64,000 nucleotides of DNA from Oscillospiraceae bacterium (GCA_015067615.1 SVMD01000013.1:1-64000), one strand, 5' to 3'; counted from the first letter of the stretch, positions 26,621 to 36,346 are shown. The notes: generated by a model not told the origin, from the sequence alone. Translations and numbers: made by a program.

Positions 26621-27723
26621 TAATTCTGCATTCTGCTTTCTGCATTCTGCATTATTTCCTCAATGGTGCCGCCGCCGACTACGATGTCTCCCTGGTACAG
26701 CACCACTGCCTGTCCCGGGGTCATGGCCCGCTGGGGCTGATCAAAAACCACCCGGACAAGGCCGTTTTCTTCCGGATATACGGTGGCCGGCTGTTCCTTC
26801 TGATTGTACCGGGCCCGGGCAGTGACAGTCATGGGCACCGTCAGGGTTTCAAAGGGAATCCAGTTAAAATCCTTTGCCAGCAGGGTGGTGGCGAAAAGCG
26901 CTTCGTTGGGTCCCACAGTGACAGTATTGGCAGCCATGTCCTTGCCGCAGACGTAGACCGGCGCGCCCATGGCAAGTCCCAGCCCCTTCCGCTGGCCCAG
27001 AGTGTAGCACACAGCACCACGATGTTTACCCACAACCTTGCCGGACAGATCCAGAAAATCGCCGGGGGCATATTGTTTTCCGGTATAATGCTCCATAAAG
27101 GCCACATAATCCCCATCCGGGACAAAGCAGATATCCTGGGAATCCCGCTTTTTCGCGTTGATAAAGCCCTGGGCTTCCGCAATGGACCGGGCCTGCTCCT
27201 TGGTCATTTCTCCCAGGGGCAGCAGGGTGTGGGCCAGTTGGTCCTGGCTCAGACAGTAAAGGACGTAGCTCTGATCCTTGCTTTCGTCCAGTGCCTTGCG
27301 CAGCAGCCAACGGCCGGAAGCTTCGTCATAGCCGATTCGGGCGTAGTGCCCGGTGACAATGTATTCACAGCCCAAAATCCTGGCCCGCCGGAGAAAATAG
27401 TCAAATTTCAGATGCCGGTTGCACTGGATGCAGGGGTTGGGGGTGGTGCCGCTTTCGTAGCTGCGGATGAAATCCCCGATAACCTTGTCGGCAAATTCCT
27501 CCTTGGCGTTGAACACATGAAACTGCATGCCCATTTTCCGGGCCACGGACCGGGCGTCCTCCGCATCGTCCAGGGAGCAGCAGGTGCTTTCTCCGCAGGG
27601 GAGAATGTCGCTGTCAAACATACGCATCATGGCACCGGTGCAGTCAAAGCCCTTTTGCTGCATCAAAAACGCCGCAACCGAGCTATCCACGCCGCCGGAC
27701 ATGGCAATCAGTGCTTTTTTCAT
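26620..27723 (-). CDS. mnmA: tRNA-specific 2-thiouridylase MnmA
   Basis: MnmA makes 2-thiouridine at wobble position 34 of tRNA Lys, Glu and Gln. The 367-residue protein has the ATP pyrophosphatase motif SGGVDSS at 9-15, a catalytic Cys in PNPCIQCN, and a second in QDICFVPDG. AAGGAGG lies before the ATG at 27723; an 18-residue extension is not supported. The last ten or so residues are encoded by a short tandem repeat (26623-26654) and are unlikely to be ancestral. The gene stands alone. Confidence 0.95.
   Translation of the reverse strand: MKKALIAMSGGVDSSVAAFLMQQKGFDCTGAMMRMFDSDILPCGESTCCSLDDAEDARSVARKMGMQFHVFNAKEEFADKVIGDFIRSYESGTTPNPCIQCNRHLKFDYFLRRARILGCEYIVTGHYARIGYDEASGRWLLRKALDESKDQSYVLYCLSQDQLAHTLLPLGEMTKEQARSIAEAQGFINAKKRDSQDICFVPDGDYVAFMEHYTGKQYAPGDFLDLSGKVVGKHRGAVCYTLGQRKGLGLAMGAPVYVCGKDMAANTVTVGPNEALFATTLLAKDFNWIPFETLTVPMTVTARARYNQKEQPATVYPEENGLVRVVFDQPQRAMTPGQAVVLYQGDIVVGGGTIEEIMQNAESRMQN
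26623..26654. repeat. Tandem CATTCTG-type repeat within the mnmA 3' end
   Basis: Four imperfect copies of a seven-base unit (CATTCTG; AATGCAG on the coding strand) form the last codons of mnmA. A similar AATGCAGAATTAG sequence occurs at 31973, between thyA and folA. Confidence 0.6.
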
Positions 27724-27847
27724 GTGCTTCGCCTCCTTTTCTGATGGCAGTATATCAGCGTGGATACGGAAAGTCAACTGACAGCCTCAGGAAATTGCTG
27801 AGACAGCAAAAGAAGGTTACAGAATGTAATAAAAAGTAAAAAAGAGG

Positions 27848-27876
27848 TTGCAAAATATGACAAACGTTGCTATAAT
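27848..27876 (+). promoter_or_regulatory. Promoter of the lysozyme-like gene
   Basis: TTGCAA and TATAAT separated by 17 bp, about 31 bp before the ATG. Confidence 0.7.
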
Positions 27877-27907
27877 CAGTTGTGATACTATAAAATAAGG
27901 AGATGGT

Positions 27908-30900
27908 ATGCCCATGCGTAAGCGGATCGTGTGTTTGCTGCTTACTATGCTGCTGCTTGTGAGTATGATGCCGGCATTTGCCCTGCCCTCCCGGGCTGCA
28001 TCCAATTTGAGAACCAGTGAGGCCTGTATCAGCATCCTGAAGAAGCTGGAAGGCTTTATCAAATATCCTGTGTTTGACTACAGCCATTATTCCGTAGGCT
28101 ACGGAAGCTCCTGCGGCAAGGACGACTACCCCAACGGTATCACCGTGGAGCAGGCCGATGCCCTGCTGCGGGCTTATCTGGTGGATGTGGAGCGGACCCT
28201 GAATCAGTTTGCGGACCGCCATGATATCATCCTTTCCCAGAATCAGTTCGATTCCCTGGTTTTGTTTACATACAACTGCGGACCCAACTGGGTCAACAGC
28301 GACGGTGAATTCCGCCAGGCTGTTATTGAGAACAAGACTGGCAACAGCTATATCTACGCGGCCACCCTCTGGTCCAGCGCAGGTAATCAGCTGAATATGG
28401 GACTTCTGGATCGCCGGATGATCGAGGCGGATCTCTACCTCAACAACCACTATACCGAAGAATGCTCCGGTAATTACACCTATGTATGCTACGATAAAAA
28501 TGGTGGTGTGGCAGAGGCTCGGGCCCAGGGCTATGACTGCAATCTGCCGGCCTGCGTAATGGCAAGTCCCACCCGAGATGGCTATGTATTCCTGGGCTGG
28601 TATTCCGCGCCGGAGGGCGGTGCCTGGATTACAGAACTGACTGAGGCGCATGCTGAGCAGACGCTTTATGCCCACTGGCAGGGAGTAAATGTGGATTCCT
28701 CCGTGGGTACGGCAGCTTCCTATCGGATCAGCGCGGATAGTCTGGCATCCCTGGATATTTGGAATGCACCCGGCGGCGACAAAACCGGTGCTCTGGCACA
28801 GAACGCAGCCGTGACCATCCAGGCAGAATATGTGGACGCATCCGGTTTGAAATGGGGTATGTTCCAGCCTGACCAGTGGGTCAAACTGGGTGATCCCAGA
28901 ACGGGTACTTTCGATGAAAAGACACTGGAGGCCGGAACAGGTGTCCAGGTCACCGTCACCGGAGACTATGTGAATGTTCGAACCGGTCCCGGCACCAAGC
29001 ACCAGGCTGTTTCCGGTGTGCGTGAGGACGATGTGCTTCTGATTACCGAAGTCGTGGATGTGAACGGTACCCTTTGGGGTAAGTTCCGGGGCGGTTGGAT
29101 CTGTCTGCAGTATACGGATTATACCGGAGGACTGACACCCGGCGACCCCGAAGCGGAACCTGACGCAACGCAGCCGGAGAATGGTGAGCCTGTTGCCTCC
29201 GGCACCGTTAGCGTTGAGCTGCTGAATTACCGCGCTGCCGCAGGTACCCATGGCAAGATTCTGGGCGCCTATTCCAGAGGCAGAAAGGTGGATATTTTTG
29301 AAAAGGCAACCGTCAATGGGACTCCCTGGGGCCGCACGGACAAGGGCTGGATCTGTCTGACCTATGTCAAACTGGATTCTGAGAAGCCCCAGGAGACTAC
29401 ACCTCCCACGGAATCTGAAACGACGGCGCCCGACACTGTGGTTCCTGATGTCACACGCCCCGCTGAAACTCCGGATAAAACGGAACAGGGAATCCCCGGT
29501 ACCGTGACAAGCCGCGCAGGCCTGAATATCCGCAAAGGTCCCGGAACCAACTATGCTGCCGCAGGATCCTATCAATCCGGACAGAAGATTCTGATTCTGG
29601 AGCAGCAAACAGTCAACGGTACTCTCTGGGGCCGTACGGACAAGGGGTGGGTATCTCTGCAGTATGTGCAGCTTGAGGATACCTGGACGAACAGCAACGG
29701 TTTTTACGCTGTTGTAACTGCCAGCGGTCTGAATGTCCGGTCCGGTCCCGGTGTGGGCAACAAATCCGTGGGTAGTTACACCCGCGGTCAGCGAATCGTG
29801 ATTCTGGAGCAGACCGTTGTTTCCGGACAGAAGTGGGGCCGTACGGACAAGGGCTGGGTCTGCATGACCTATGTGAAGCTGGAGGGTTCTGTGGCTAAGC
29901 CCGAGGAACCGGGAACCACGCTGCCCGAAGCCACTCAGCCCGAGACCACCCTGCCTGATGTGACTCATCCCGAAACCACCGAACCGGAGACACAGGATAA
30001 GCCCACTGGTGTTACCGGTGTTGTCACCGCCGGCGGCCTGAATATCCGCAAGACTCCCGGCACCAATGGCCAGGTTGTGGGCGGCTACGTCAGAGGCGCT
30101 AAAGTTACCATTCTGGAACAGACGATGGTGCACGGCACCCCCTGGGGCCGCACGGACAGGGGCTGGATCTCTCTGGCCTATGTGAAGCTGGATGAGGTTT
30201 CCCAGGAGGTCAAGCCCGGCAATGTGGGAATCATCAAAGCCAACGTTCTGAATATCCGCAAGGGTCCCGGCACCGGAAGCGCGGTGGTGGGCGGCTATGC
30301 CCAGGGTACGAAGGTCACCATTCTGGAAACCGTCCAGGTGGGCGGCACTACCTGGGGCCGCACGGACAAGGGCTGGATCAGTATGGATTATGTTGTGGGT
30401 GTAACGGCTCCCGGGCCGGATACCACCCCGGAAGTCCCCGAAACAACTGCTCCGGAAACTGAAACCACAGCACCGGAAGACGAGACCACCGCACCGGAAG
30501 ATGAGACCACCGCACCGGATGACGAAACCACTGCTCCGGAAGATGAAACCACTGCTCCCGATGAAAGCCAGCCTGATTCTGCTTTCGGCTTCAATTACAG
30601 CGATTTTGTGGATGCGATGAATGGGGAACTGGCAGCCTACGATATCGTGGCAAAGTCCGTAAACAGCGATGTGGAAAATACCGTTTGCTATGAATTTGCG
30701 GATCTTTCCGATGGCGGTTCCTACGGTGTTGTGATGTATATCGAGCTGGCGGATGATGGCCAGACCGGTGTCGGTGTGATTATGGTCTGCGATGGAACGG
30801 ACGAGACTTCCTGCGAGAACCTGACCGTTTTCGCAACCTATGCCATGCTCCTTGCGGATGACACCATTACAGAAGCAGATATCCAGGCAATGCTGGAGGA

Positions 30901-31018
30901 ACCTCAGATGGATTCCGATGGAAACCTGTATTACATCATGGAACGTGAAAGCGGTGAGTATGCATTTGTGGTAAGCGATGCCTTGCTCCATTTCTATATG
31001 TATCCTGCTGCTGAATAA
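27908..31018 (+). CDS. Secreted GH24 lysozyme-like protein with multiple SH3 domains
   Basis: A signal peptide (about 1-30) leads a phage-type GH24 lysozyme domain (about 33-190), with likely catalytic E48 and D57. An InlB-type repeat (around TRDGYVFLGWYSAPEGG) follows, then one degenerate and six clear bacterial SH3 domains, each with an NIRKGPGT-like motif and ending in a WGRTDKGW-like motif. A Thr/Pro/Glu linker made of TTAPEDE repeats (about 835-885) precedes a C-terminal acidic domain I do not recognise. It probably acts on or binds the cell wall outside the cell. AAGGAGATGG precedes the ATG; length 1036 residues. Confidence 0.85.
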   Translation: MPMRKRIVCLLLTMLLLVSMMPAFALPSRAASNLRTSEACISILKKLEGFIKYPVFDYSHYSVGYGSSCGKDDYPNGITVEQADALLRAYLVDVERTLNQFADRHDIILSQNQFDSLVLFTYNCGPNWVNSDGEFRQAVIENKTGNSYIYAATLWSSAGNQLNMGLLDRRMIEADLYLNNHYTEECSGNYTYVCYDKNGGVAEARAQGYDCNLPACVMASPTRDGYVFLGWYSAPEGGAWITELTEAHAEQTLYAHWQGVNVDSSVGTAASYRISADSLASLDIWNAPGGDKTGALAQNAAVTIQAEYVDASGLKWGMFQPDQWVKLGDPRTGTFDEKTLEAGTGVQVTVTGDYVNVRTGPGTKHQAVSGVREDDVLLITEVVDVNGTLWGKFRGGWICLQYTDYTGGLTPGDPEAEPDATQPENGEPVASGTVSVELLNYRAAAGTHGKILGAYSRGRKVDIFEKATVNGTPWGRTDKGWICLTYVKLDSEKPQETTPPTESETTAPDTVVPDVTRPAETPDKTEQGIPGTVTSRAGLNIRKGPGTNYAAAGSYQSGQKILILEQQTVNGTLWGRTDKGWVSLQYVQLEDTWTNSNGFYAVVTASGLNVRSGPGVGNKSVGSYTRGQRIVILEQTVVSGQKWGRTDKGWVCMTYVKLEGSVAKPEEPGTTLPEATQPETTLPDVTHPETTEPETQDKPTGVTGVVTAGGLNIRKTPGTNGQVVGGYVRGAKVTILEQTMVHGTPWGRTDRGWISLAYVKLDEVSQEVKPGNVGIIKANVLNIRKGPGTGSAVVGGYAQGTKVTILETVQVGGTTWGRTDKGWISMDYVVGVTAPGPDTTPEVPETTAPETETTAPEDETTAPEDETTAPDDETTAPEDETTAPDESQPDSAFGFNYSDFVDAMNGELAAYDIVAKSVNSDVENTVCYEFADLSDGGSYGVVMYIELADDGQTGVGVIMVCDGTDETSCENLTVFATYAMLLADDTITEADIQAMLEEPQMDSDGNLYYIMERESGEYAFVVSDALLHFYMYPAAE

Positions 31019-31032
31019 TCAGATTGCGTATC

Positions 31033-31066
31033 ATGACGCCGTCCGGAAGGACGGCGTCATTTCTTT
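31033..31066 (+). terminator. Terminator after the lysozyme-like gene
   Basis: ATGACGCCGTCC, GGAA, GGACGGCGTCAT followed by TTCTTT. Confidence 0.85.
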
Positions 31067-31077
31067 CCCTGCAAGGC

Positions 31078-31106
31078 TTGAATGAGATTCAGAAATGTGA
31101 TATCAT
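31078..31106 (+). promoter_or_regulatory. Promoter of thyA-folA-dsbA
   Basis: TTGAAT and TATCAT separated by 17 bp, 34 bp before thyA. Confidence 0.6.
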
Positions 31107-31140
31107 TAAAAAAATTATGAAAAGCTTTGGAGGATTGCTT

Positions 31141-31971
31141 ATGAGCAGAGCTGACGATCTTTATAAGGCCACATGCCGCAAGATTTTAGAGGAGGGCTAC
31201 TCCGATGAGGGCCTGCCTGTGCGCCCCAAGTGGGCTGACGGTACCCCCGCCCACACCATCAAGACCTTCGGCGTGGTGAACCGCTACAACCTGGCGGAGG
31301 AATTTCCCATCATGACCCTGCGCCGCACCTATTGGAAATCCGCCATTGATGAGCTGCTGTGGATCTGGCAGAAGAAGTCCAACCGGATCGCTGACCTGGG
31401 CAGCCACGTCTGGGATGAGTGGGCCGGGGAGGACGGCACCATCGGCAAGGCCTACGGTTATCAGCTGGGAATCAAGCACCACTATAAAGAAGGTGATATG
31501 GACCAGGTGGACCGGGTACTCTACGACTTGAAGCACAATCCCACCTCCCGGCGGATCCTGACCAATATCTATAATTTTGAGGACCTGCATGAGATGAACC
31601 TGTACCCCTGCGCCTATTCCATGACCTTCAACGTCACCGGCAACAAGCTGAATGCCATCCTCAACCAGCGCTCCCAGGATATGCTCACCGCAAACAACTG
31701 GAATGTGGTCCAGTACGCGGCCCTGACCCATATGCTGGCCCAGGTCAGCGGCCTGGAAGTGGGCGAATTTATCCACGTAATCGCCGACTGCCATATCTAT
31801 GACCGGCATATCCCGGCGGTAAAGGCAATGCTGGAAAAGGAAGGCTTTGACGCCCCCACCTTCAGGATGGATACCTCCATCGATGATTTCTATAAGTTTA
31901 CCAAGAATTCCTTCTCTATGGAAAACTATAAATACCACGATTTCGATTTCGAAATTCCTATGGCCATATAA
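31141..31971 (+). CDS. thyA: Thymidylate synthase
   Basis: ThyA methylates dUMP to dTMP using methylene-tetrahydrofolate, producing dihydrofolate. The 276-residue protein has the active-site Cys at about 157 (YPCAYS) and the NQRSQDML dUMP-binding segment. GGAGGATT precedes ATG 31141; upstream in-frame codons are not used. It is co-directional with folA, which recycles the dihydrofolate, 21 bp downstream. Assignment is secure. Confidence 0.95.
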   Translation: MSRADDLYKATCRKILEEGYSDEGLPVRPKWADGTPAHTIKTFGVVNRYNLAEEFPIMTLRRTYWKSAIDELLWIWQKKSNRIADLGSHVWDEWAGEDGTIGKAYGYQLGIKHHYKEGDMDQVDRVLYDLKHNPTSRRILTNIYNFEDLHEMNLYPCAYSMTFNVTGNKLNAILNQRSQDMLTANNWNVVQYAALTHMLAQVSGLEVGEFIHVIADCHIYDRHIPAVKAMLEKEGFDAPTFRMDTSIDDFYKFTKNSFSMENYKYHDFDFEIPMAI

Positions 31972-31992
31972 ATGCAGAATTAGGAGCGAAAA

Positions 31993-32472
31993 ATGGAGTT
32001 AATTGTTGCAGTATATGATGACTGGGGCATCGGCCGGGACGGAACCCAGCCTGTTGCGTTAAGTGCTGACCGGAAATTCTTCCGGGAGACTACCCGGGGG
32101 GCCATGGTCATCGTGGGCCGCCGAACCATTGAGGATTTCCCGGGAAAAAAGCCCCTGCCCGGCCGGGTGAACGTGGCGCTGTCCCGGAGCGATGCTGAAA
32201 TTCCTGGGTTTACCCTCTGCCATAGTCCTGAAGAGGCGGCAGAACTGGCGAAAACCGCCGAAAAATGCTTTGTCATCGGCGGCGGAAGTATTTATCAGCA
32301 GATGCTTCAGTTTTGTGACACCGCCTATGTGACCAAGGTACATACAAACATCGAATCCGACACATTCTTCCCCAATCTGGATGAAAACCCGGACTGGTAT
32401 CTGGCGGAAACCCTTCAGTCCGGTGAGGAAAACGGTATTGCCTACGAAATGCTGCTGTATAAGCGCAGATAA
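31993..32472 (+). CDS. folA: Dihydrofolate reductase
   Basis: DHFR reduces dihydrofolate to tetrahydrofolate with NADPH. This 159-residue protein shows the typical start with WGIGRDG near residue 11, GRRTIEDFPGK, and IGGGSIYQQML in the cofactor region. It lies between thyA and the DsbA-like gene on one strand, with AGGAGCG before its ATG. The pairing with thyA is common in bacteria. Confidence 0.92.
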   Translation: MELIVAVYDDWGIGRDGTQPVALSADRKFFRETTRGAMVIVGRRTIEDFPGKKPLPGRVNVALSRSDAEIPGFTLCHSPEEAAELAKTAEKCFVIGGGSIYQQMLQFCDTAYVTKVHTNIESDTFFPNLDENPDWYLAETLQSGEENGIAYEMLLYKRR

Positions 32473-32481
32473 GGAGTTTTT

Positions 32482-33132
32482 ATGGAAATTCTCTTTGTAA
32501 CAGATTTTGTCTGTCCCTATTGCCTGGTGGCAAAGGAGGCACTGATGCTGGCCCTGAAGGAGACTGGCATCGAAGCAGAGATCATCCTGCAGCCCTTTGA
32601 GCTGACACCGGAGGACCGTCCCCGGGTGGACACCTGGAATGACCAGCGCCGCCGGGAGGGCTACAAGCGGTTGGTTGCCCCCTGTGAAAAGCTGGGTATG
32701 CCCATGAAGCTGCCGCCCCATGTGGTGCCCCGGCCCTATACCCGGCTGGCCTTTGAGGGTTGGTTTTTTGCGGAAGCCCGGGGCAAGGGTGATGCATATG
32801 CAGACGCTGCCTACAAGGCTTACTTCTATGACGAGCAGGACATCGGGGAGATTCCTGTTCTGGCTGCTCTGGCGGAGAAGGTTGGCCTGAATCCGGAGGA
32901 ATTTACTGCTGCACTGGAAGCGGGTACTTACCGGAAGCAGGAACAGGAGGCTGTGGCCTTCTCCCGGGATGCGCTGAAGGTCAGGGGTGTCCCTGCCATT
33001 TACCTGAACGGCAAGAAGATCACCTTGAATGAACTTTCCGTAGAGGAATTCGTAAGCCTGCTGAAAGGCGCGGAATCGGAAGGTCCCGGCCTCAGCTGCG
33101 GCGAGCATGGCTGCGATCTGGTCTATGAATAA
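32482..33132 (+). CDS. DsbA family oxidoreductase (FrnE-like)
   Basis: The 216-residue protein has a thioredoxin-fold active site CPYC at residues 11-14, a helical insertion, and the cis-Pro segment VRGVPAIYLNG, matching cytoplasmic FrnE/DsbA-family proteins. No signal peptide is present, so it is cytoplasmic. A second Cys pair occurs near the C-terminus (CGEHGC), which may take part in redox cycling. It is the third gene of the thyA operon, 9 bp after folA, and is followed by a strong terminator. The substrate is unknown. Confidence 0.85.
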   Translation: MEILFVTDFVCPYCLVAKEALMLALKETGIEAEIILQPFELTPEDRPRVDTWNDQRRREGYKRLVAPCEKLGMPMKLPPHVVPRPYTRLAFEGWFFAEARGKGDAYADAAYKAYFYDEQDIGEIPVLAALAEKVGLNPEEFTAALEAGTYRKQEQEAVAFSRDALKVRGVPAIYLNGKKITLNELSVEEFVSLLKGAESEGPGLSCGEHGCDLVYE

Positions 33133-33133
33133 G

Positions 33134-33168
33134 AAAACTGCCTGACGGGATCCGTCAGGCAGTTTTTT
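33134..33168. terminator. Bidirectional terminator
   Basis: AAAACTGCCTGACGG pairs with CCGTCAGGCAGTTTT, followed by TT on the plus strand. It ends the thyA operon and probably the convergent nitroreductase gene. Confidence 0.9.
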
Positions 33169-33170
33169 GT

Positions 33171-33698
33171 TTACTTCATAAAGCCGTTGAACCAGGCACG
33201 TTCTTCCAGAGGCTTCTTGCGGACCCGTTTGCCCTCCGCTTCCGGGATACCCACAGGCAGATAGCAGATCAGGTGGTATTCCTCCGGCACGCCCAGGATG
33301 GCGGCCATCTTGTCGCCGATCCGGTCGGTATCGGTGACATGACCTTCAATCCAGCAGCTGGCGTAGCCCAGGTCTGCAATGGCCAGCAGCATGTTCTGGA
33401 TGGCGGCGGAGTAGTCCTGGACGAAGAAGGTCCGGTCCCGGTAGGCGACGATCTCCCGGGTCAGAACACAGATCATGGCCGGTGCAGTTTCACCAAGGGG
33501 CGGATCGATAACGGCGTGGAGCTTACTGAGAATTTCGGGGTCATCCACAGCGATAAAGGAGGTGGTCTGCTTGTTGCAGCCCGAGGGGGCGGCGCAGCCT
33601 GCCTCCATGATCATTTTCAAGTGCTCCCGGGGAACCGGGGTGGACAGATACTTGCCCCGGTAGCTGTACCGGGCAGAAAAGGCTTCAAAGGTGTTCAT
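33171..33698 (-). CDS. Nitroreductase family protein
   Basis: This 175-residue flavoprotein has the compact nitroreductase fold, with the FMN-binding N-terminal RYSYRGKYLSTPVPREHL, and CAAPSGCNKQTT. It probably uses FMN and NAD(P)H to reduce nitro, quinone or similar substrates; the native substrate is unknown. AAAGGAGG supports the ATG at 33698. It overlaps the upstream XRE regulator by four bases (ATGA), so both are one operon and the regulator may control it. Confidence 0.86.
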   Translation of the reverse strand: MNTFEAFSARYSYRGKYLSTPVPREHLKMIMEAGCAAPSGCNKQTTSFIAVDDPEILSKLHAVIDPPLGETAPAMICVLTREIVAYRDRTFFVQDYSAAIQNMLLAIADLGYASCWIEGHVTDTDRIGDKMAAILGVPEEYHLICYLPVGIPEAEGKRVRKKPLEERAWFNGFMK

Positions 33699-34069
33699 TG
33701 GGTTGCCTCCTTTAGTAATTCTTCGGCGCTGATGCCATAGAGCTTGGCCAGGGCCAGCAGGTTGGCAGTGGAAGGGTCTGAGGTGCCGTTTTCCCATTTG
33801 GATACCGCCTGACGGCTGACGCCCAAATGCTCGGCTACAAATTCCTGGGTCATCTTACACCGGATACGGTGAGCCTTCAGCGCCTCACTGAGAGACTGCC
33901 GGACGGCTTGGGTCTCCTTACGAACTTCCGTGGATTTTAGGTATTTGCGAAGTGCCCGGATCAGCAGGACAACCAGATACACAAGACCGGCGAGGGCAGC
34001 CAGGTTGAAGATCTGCATGATCAGGGTGACGGGAGAAATGGTAATGAAGGTTTGTTTGAGGTTTTCCAT
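33695..34069 (-). CDS. XRE-family regulator with N-terminal membrane helix
   Basis: The 124-residue protein begins with a hydrophobic helix (about 20-40, LAALAGLVYLVVLLIRAL), then a charged linker, then a Cro/C1-type helix-turn-helix (TQEFVAEHLGVSRQAVSKWENG) at the C-terminus. This is an inverted layout relative to the other membrane-XRE proteins here. AAAGGAGTATCT precedes ATG 34069; a longer form has no ribosome binding site. It is the first gene of a two-gene operon with the nitroreductase. Membrane-bound, likely repressor; signal unknown. Confidence 0.8.
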   Translation of the reverse strand: MENLKQTFITISPVTLIMQIFNLAALAGLVYLVVLLIRALRKYLKSTEVRKETQAVRQSLSEALKAHRIRCKMTQEFVAEHLGVSRQAVSKWENGTSDPSTANLLALAKLYGISAEELLKEATQ

Positions 34070-34153
34070 GATAGATACTCCTTTATGTTTTGGGTACCTG
34101 CATGGTAGCAAATTAGCGCCGTTGCGTCCACCAACTATCGCGCAACTTTGGGT

Positions 34154-36082
34154 TTACTTTCTTTTTGCTGCGCCCTTTTTGACAGGTGCTTTTGCAGGTG
34201 CCTTGGCAACCGGCTTTTTGGCGGCTGCTTTGGGGTTTGCCTTGGCCTTGGGGGGCAGCTTGGGAGGGGGTGCGGTGGGCTTGCCCAGTTTCGGGGGCAC
34301 CGCCCGGATCAGGCACTTGGGGCCGGAGCCGATCAGATCCTCCCGGTGGGCGGCAAGGAGAGCTTCCCGGACCAGGTAGTAATTCTTGGGATTCCGGTAC
34401 TGGATCAGCGCCCGCTGCATGGCCTTCTCGTGGGGGTCCGTGGGGACGTAGACCTTGTCCATGGTCCGGGGATCCAGACCGGTGTAGTACATGACGGTGG
34501 ACAAGGTGGAGGGGGTGGGGTAGAAATCCTGGACCTGTTCCGGGTTGTAGCCCATCTCCCGGATGTACTCTGCCAGCTCGATGGCTTCCTTCAGGGTAGA
34601 GCCCGGGTGGCTGGACATCAGGTAGGGAACCAGATACTGATTCATGCCGTACTGCTTGTTCAGGGCGAAATACTTATCCACAAACCTGTTGTACACCGCG
34701 TTTCTGGGCTTACCCATCCGGTCCAGCACCGCGTCGGAGACATGCTCCGGAGCCACTTTGAGCTGGCCGGAAATATGGAACTGGACCAGCTCTTTAAAGA
34801 AGGTGTCCTTCTTGTCTGCCAGCAGGTAGTCAAAGCGGATGCCGCTTCGGACAAACACCTTCTTCACGCCGGGAATTTTCCGCAGCTTCCGCAGCAATGC
34901 CACATAGTCTGAGTGGTCGGCCTTCATATTTTTGCAGGGGGTGGGGTACAGGCACTGCCGGCCACCGCAGGCACCCTTGGTCAGCTGCTTTTCGCAGGCC
35001 GGGTGGCGGAAATTGGCGGTGGGGCCGCCCACGTCGTGGATGTAGCCTTTAAAATCCTTGTCCTTGACGATCATCTCCGCTTCCCGGAGGATACTTTCGT
35101 GGCTCCGGGTCTGGATGATTCGGCCCTGGTGGAAAGTCAGGGCGCAGAAGGAGCAGGCACCGAAGCATCCCCGGTTGGAAACCAGGCTGAATTTCACTTC
35201 TTCGATGGCGGGCACGCCACCCTTTTTGGCGTAGCTGGGGTGCCAGGTCCGCTCATAGGGCAGCTCATAGACCGCGTCCATTTCCTCGGTGGTCAGGGGC
35301 TTCTGAGGCGGATTCTGCACCACGAATTCCTTGCCGTAGGGCTCAGCCAGCCGCTTGGCTGTGAAGGGGTCGCAGTTGCCGTACTGGATCTTGAAGGACT
35401 CGGCGTACTTGCGCTTGTTATTCTTCACTTCCTCGAAGGAGGGCAGCACGATGGTGGGCAGACTCTCGTCCAGCTCCGCACACCGGAACACGGTACCGTC
35501 CACATAGGTGATGTCCCTGGCCGCCATGCCGCTGTTCAGGGCATCGGCCAGCTCCACGATGGACTTTTCGCCCATGCCGTACATGAGGATATCCGCCTGG
35601 GAATCCAGGAGGATGGAGCGCTTCATGGATTCGCGCCAGTAGTCATAATGGCCAAGACGGCGTAAGGAAGCTTCGATACCGCCGATGAGAATGGGCACAT
35701 CCTTGTAGGTCTGGCGGATCAGATTGCAATAGACGATGGTGGCATAGTCCGGCCGCTTGCCCATCTCGCCGCCGGGGGTGAAGGCGTCGGTCTTACGGCG
35801 ATGCTTGGTGACGGAATAGTGGTTCACCATGGAGTCCATATTGCCGCCGGAGACCAGGAAGCCTAAGCGGGGGCGGCCATAGATGTCGATGGATTTGGGA
35901 TTTTTCCAGTCCGGCTGGGAGATGATGCCCACGCTGTAGCCGTGGCTTTCCAGAATCCGGCTGATGATGGCATGGCCGAAGGAATGGTGGTCAACGTAAG
36001 CATCGCCGATGACGTAGACAAAGTCGCACTGCTCCCATCCCCGGTCAATCATGTCCTGCTTGCAGATAGGAAGAAAAGGCAT
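34154..36082 (-). CDS. YgiQ-family radical SAM protein
   Basis: This 642-residue protein is a YgiQ/UPF0313 radical SAM enzyme. The iron-sulfur cluster motif is C306-x3-C310-x2-C313, in a TIM-barrel domain, with the family's N-terminal ([17 protein letters not shown]) and C-terminal [17 protein letters not shown] regions. Its reaction is not established. The last 45 or so residues are a Lys/Ala/Pro-rich tail ([10 protein letters not shown]), low in complexity and possibly nucleic-acid binding. GGAGGT lies before the ATG. It stands alone in the minus strand. Confidence 0.88.
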   Translation of the reverse strand: MPFLPICKQDMIDRGWEQCDFVYVIGDAYVDHHSFGHAIISRILESHGYSVGIISQPDWKNPKSIDIYGRPRLGFLVSGGNMDSMVNHYSVTKHRRKTDAFTPGGEMGKRPDYATIVYCNLIRQTYKDVPILIGGIEASLRRLGHYDYWRESMKRSILLDSQADILMYGMGEKSIVELADALNSGMAARDITYVDGTVFRCAELDESLPTIVLPSFEEVKNNKRKYAESFKIQYGNCDPFTAKRLAEPYGKEFVVQNPPQKPLTTEEMDAVYELPYERTWHPSYAKKGGVPAIEEVKFSLVSNRGCFGACSFCALTFHQGRIIQTRSHESILREAEMIVKDKDFKGYIHDVGGPTANFRHPACEKQLTKGACGGRQCLYPTPCKNMKADHSDYVALLRKLRKIPGVKKVFVRSGIRFDYLLADKKDTFFKELVQFHISGQLKVAPEHVSDAVLDRMGKPRNAVYNRFVDKYFALNKQYGMNQYLVPYLMSSHPGSTLKEAIELAEYIREMGYNPEQVQDFYPTPSTLSTVMYYTGLDPRTMDKVYVPTDPHEKAMQRALIQYRNPKNYYLVREALLAAHREDLIGSGPKCLIRAVPPKLGKPTAPPPKLPPKAKANPKAAAKKPVAKAPAKAPVKKGAAKRK

Positions 36083-36147
36083 TGTAATACCTCCGAAAGA
36101 ACATATTTTTTTTATTATAGCAGATTTGCGCTCAATAGGGAAGTGTA

Positions 36148-36180
36148 AAAAAACGGCGCACCGAAGTGCGCCGCTTTTTT
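36148..36180. terminator. Bidirectional terminator
   Basis: CGGCGCAC, CGAA, GTGCGCCG flanked by an A run on the left and a T run on the right. It separates the 55-residue gene and ygiQ. Confidence 0.85.
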
Positions 36181-36346
36181 ATGTGCCGTCCCGTCCGGTA
36201 TCCTTCAGGATCAGCTGGCATATATCCTCCGATGGCCGCATCAGGGAAAAGGAAATTCCCGCATCGTCCAGCTTTGGCAAAACCTCGTTGAGAAAATATA
36301 AATACTGCGCCTGATCCGCAGGACAGAGGACCCAGATTTTTTCCAT
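36179..36346 (-). CDS. Small hypothetical protein (55 residues)
   Basis: I do not recognise this protein. AAAGGAGTGAAG is 6-7 bp before the ATG at 36346, and the ORF is bounded by terminators on both sides, so it is likely real. The sequence starts MEKIWVLCPADQAQYLYFLN and is amphipathic and charged, without a membrane segment. It may be a small cytoplasmic protein of unknown role. Confidence 0.55.
   Translation of the reverse strand: MEKIWVLCPADQAQYLYFLNEVLPKLDDAGISFSLMRPSEDICQLILKDTGRDGT

Noticed and set aside
27755-30991. 1078-codon minus-strand ORF opposite the GH24 gene
   Set aside because: It arises from the repeated SH3 and linker codons; no start signal or domain is seen.
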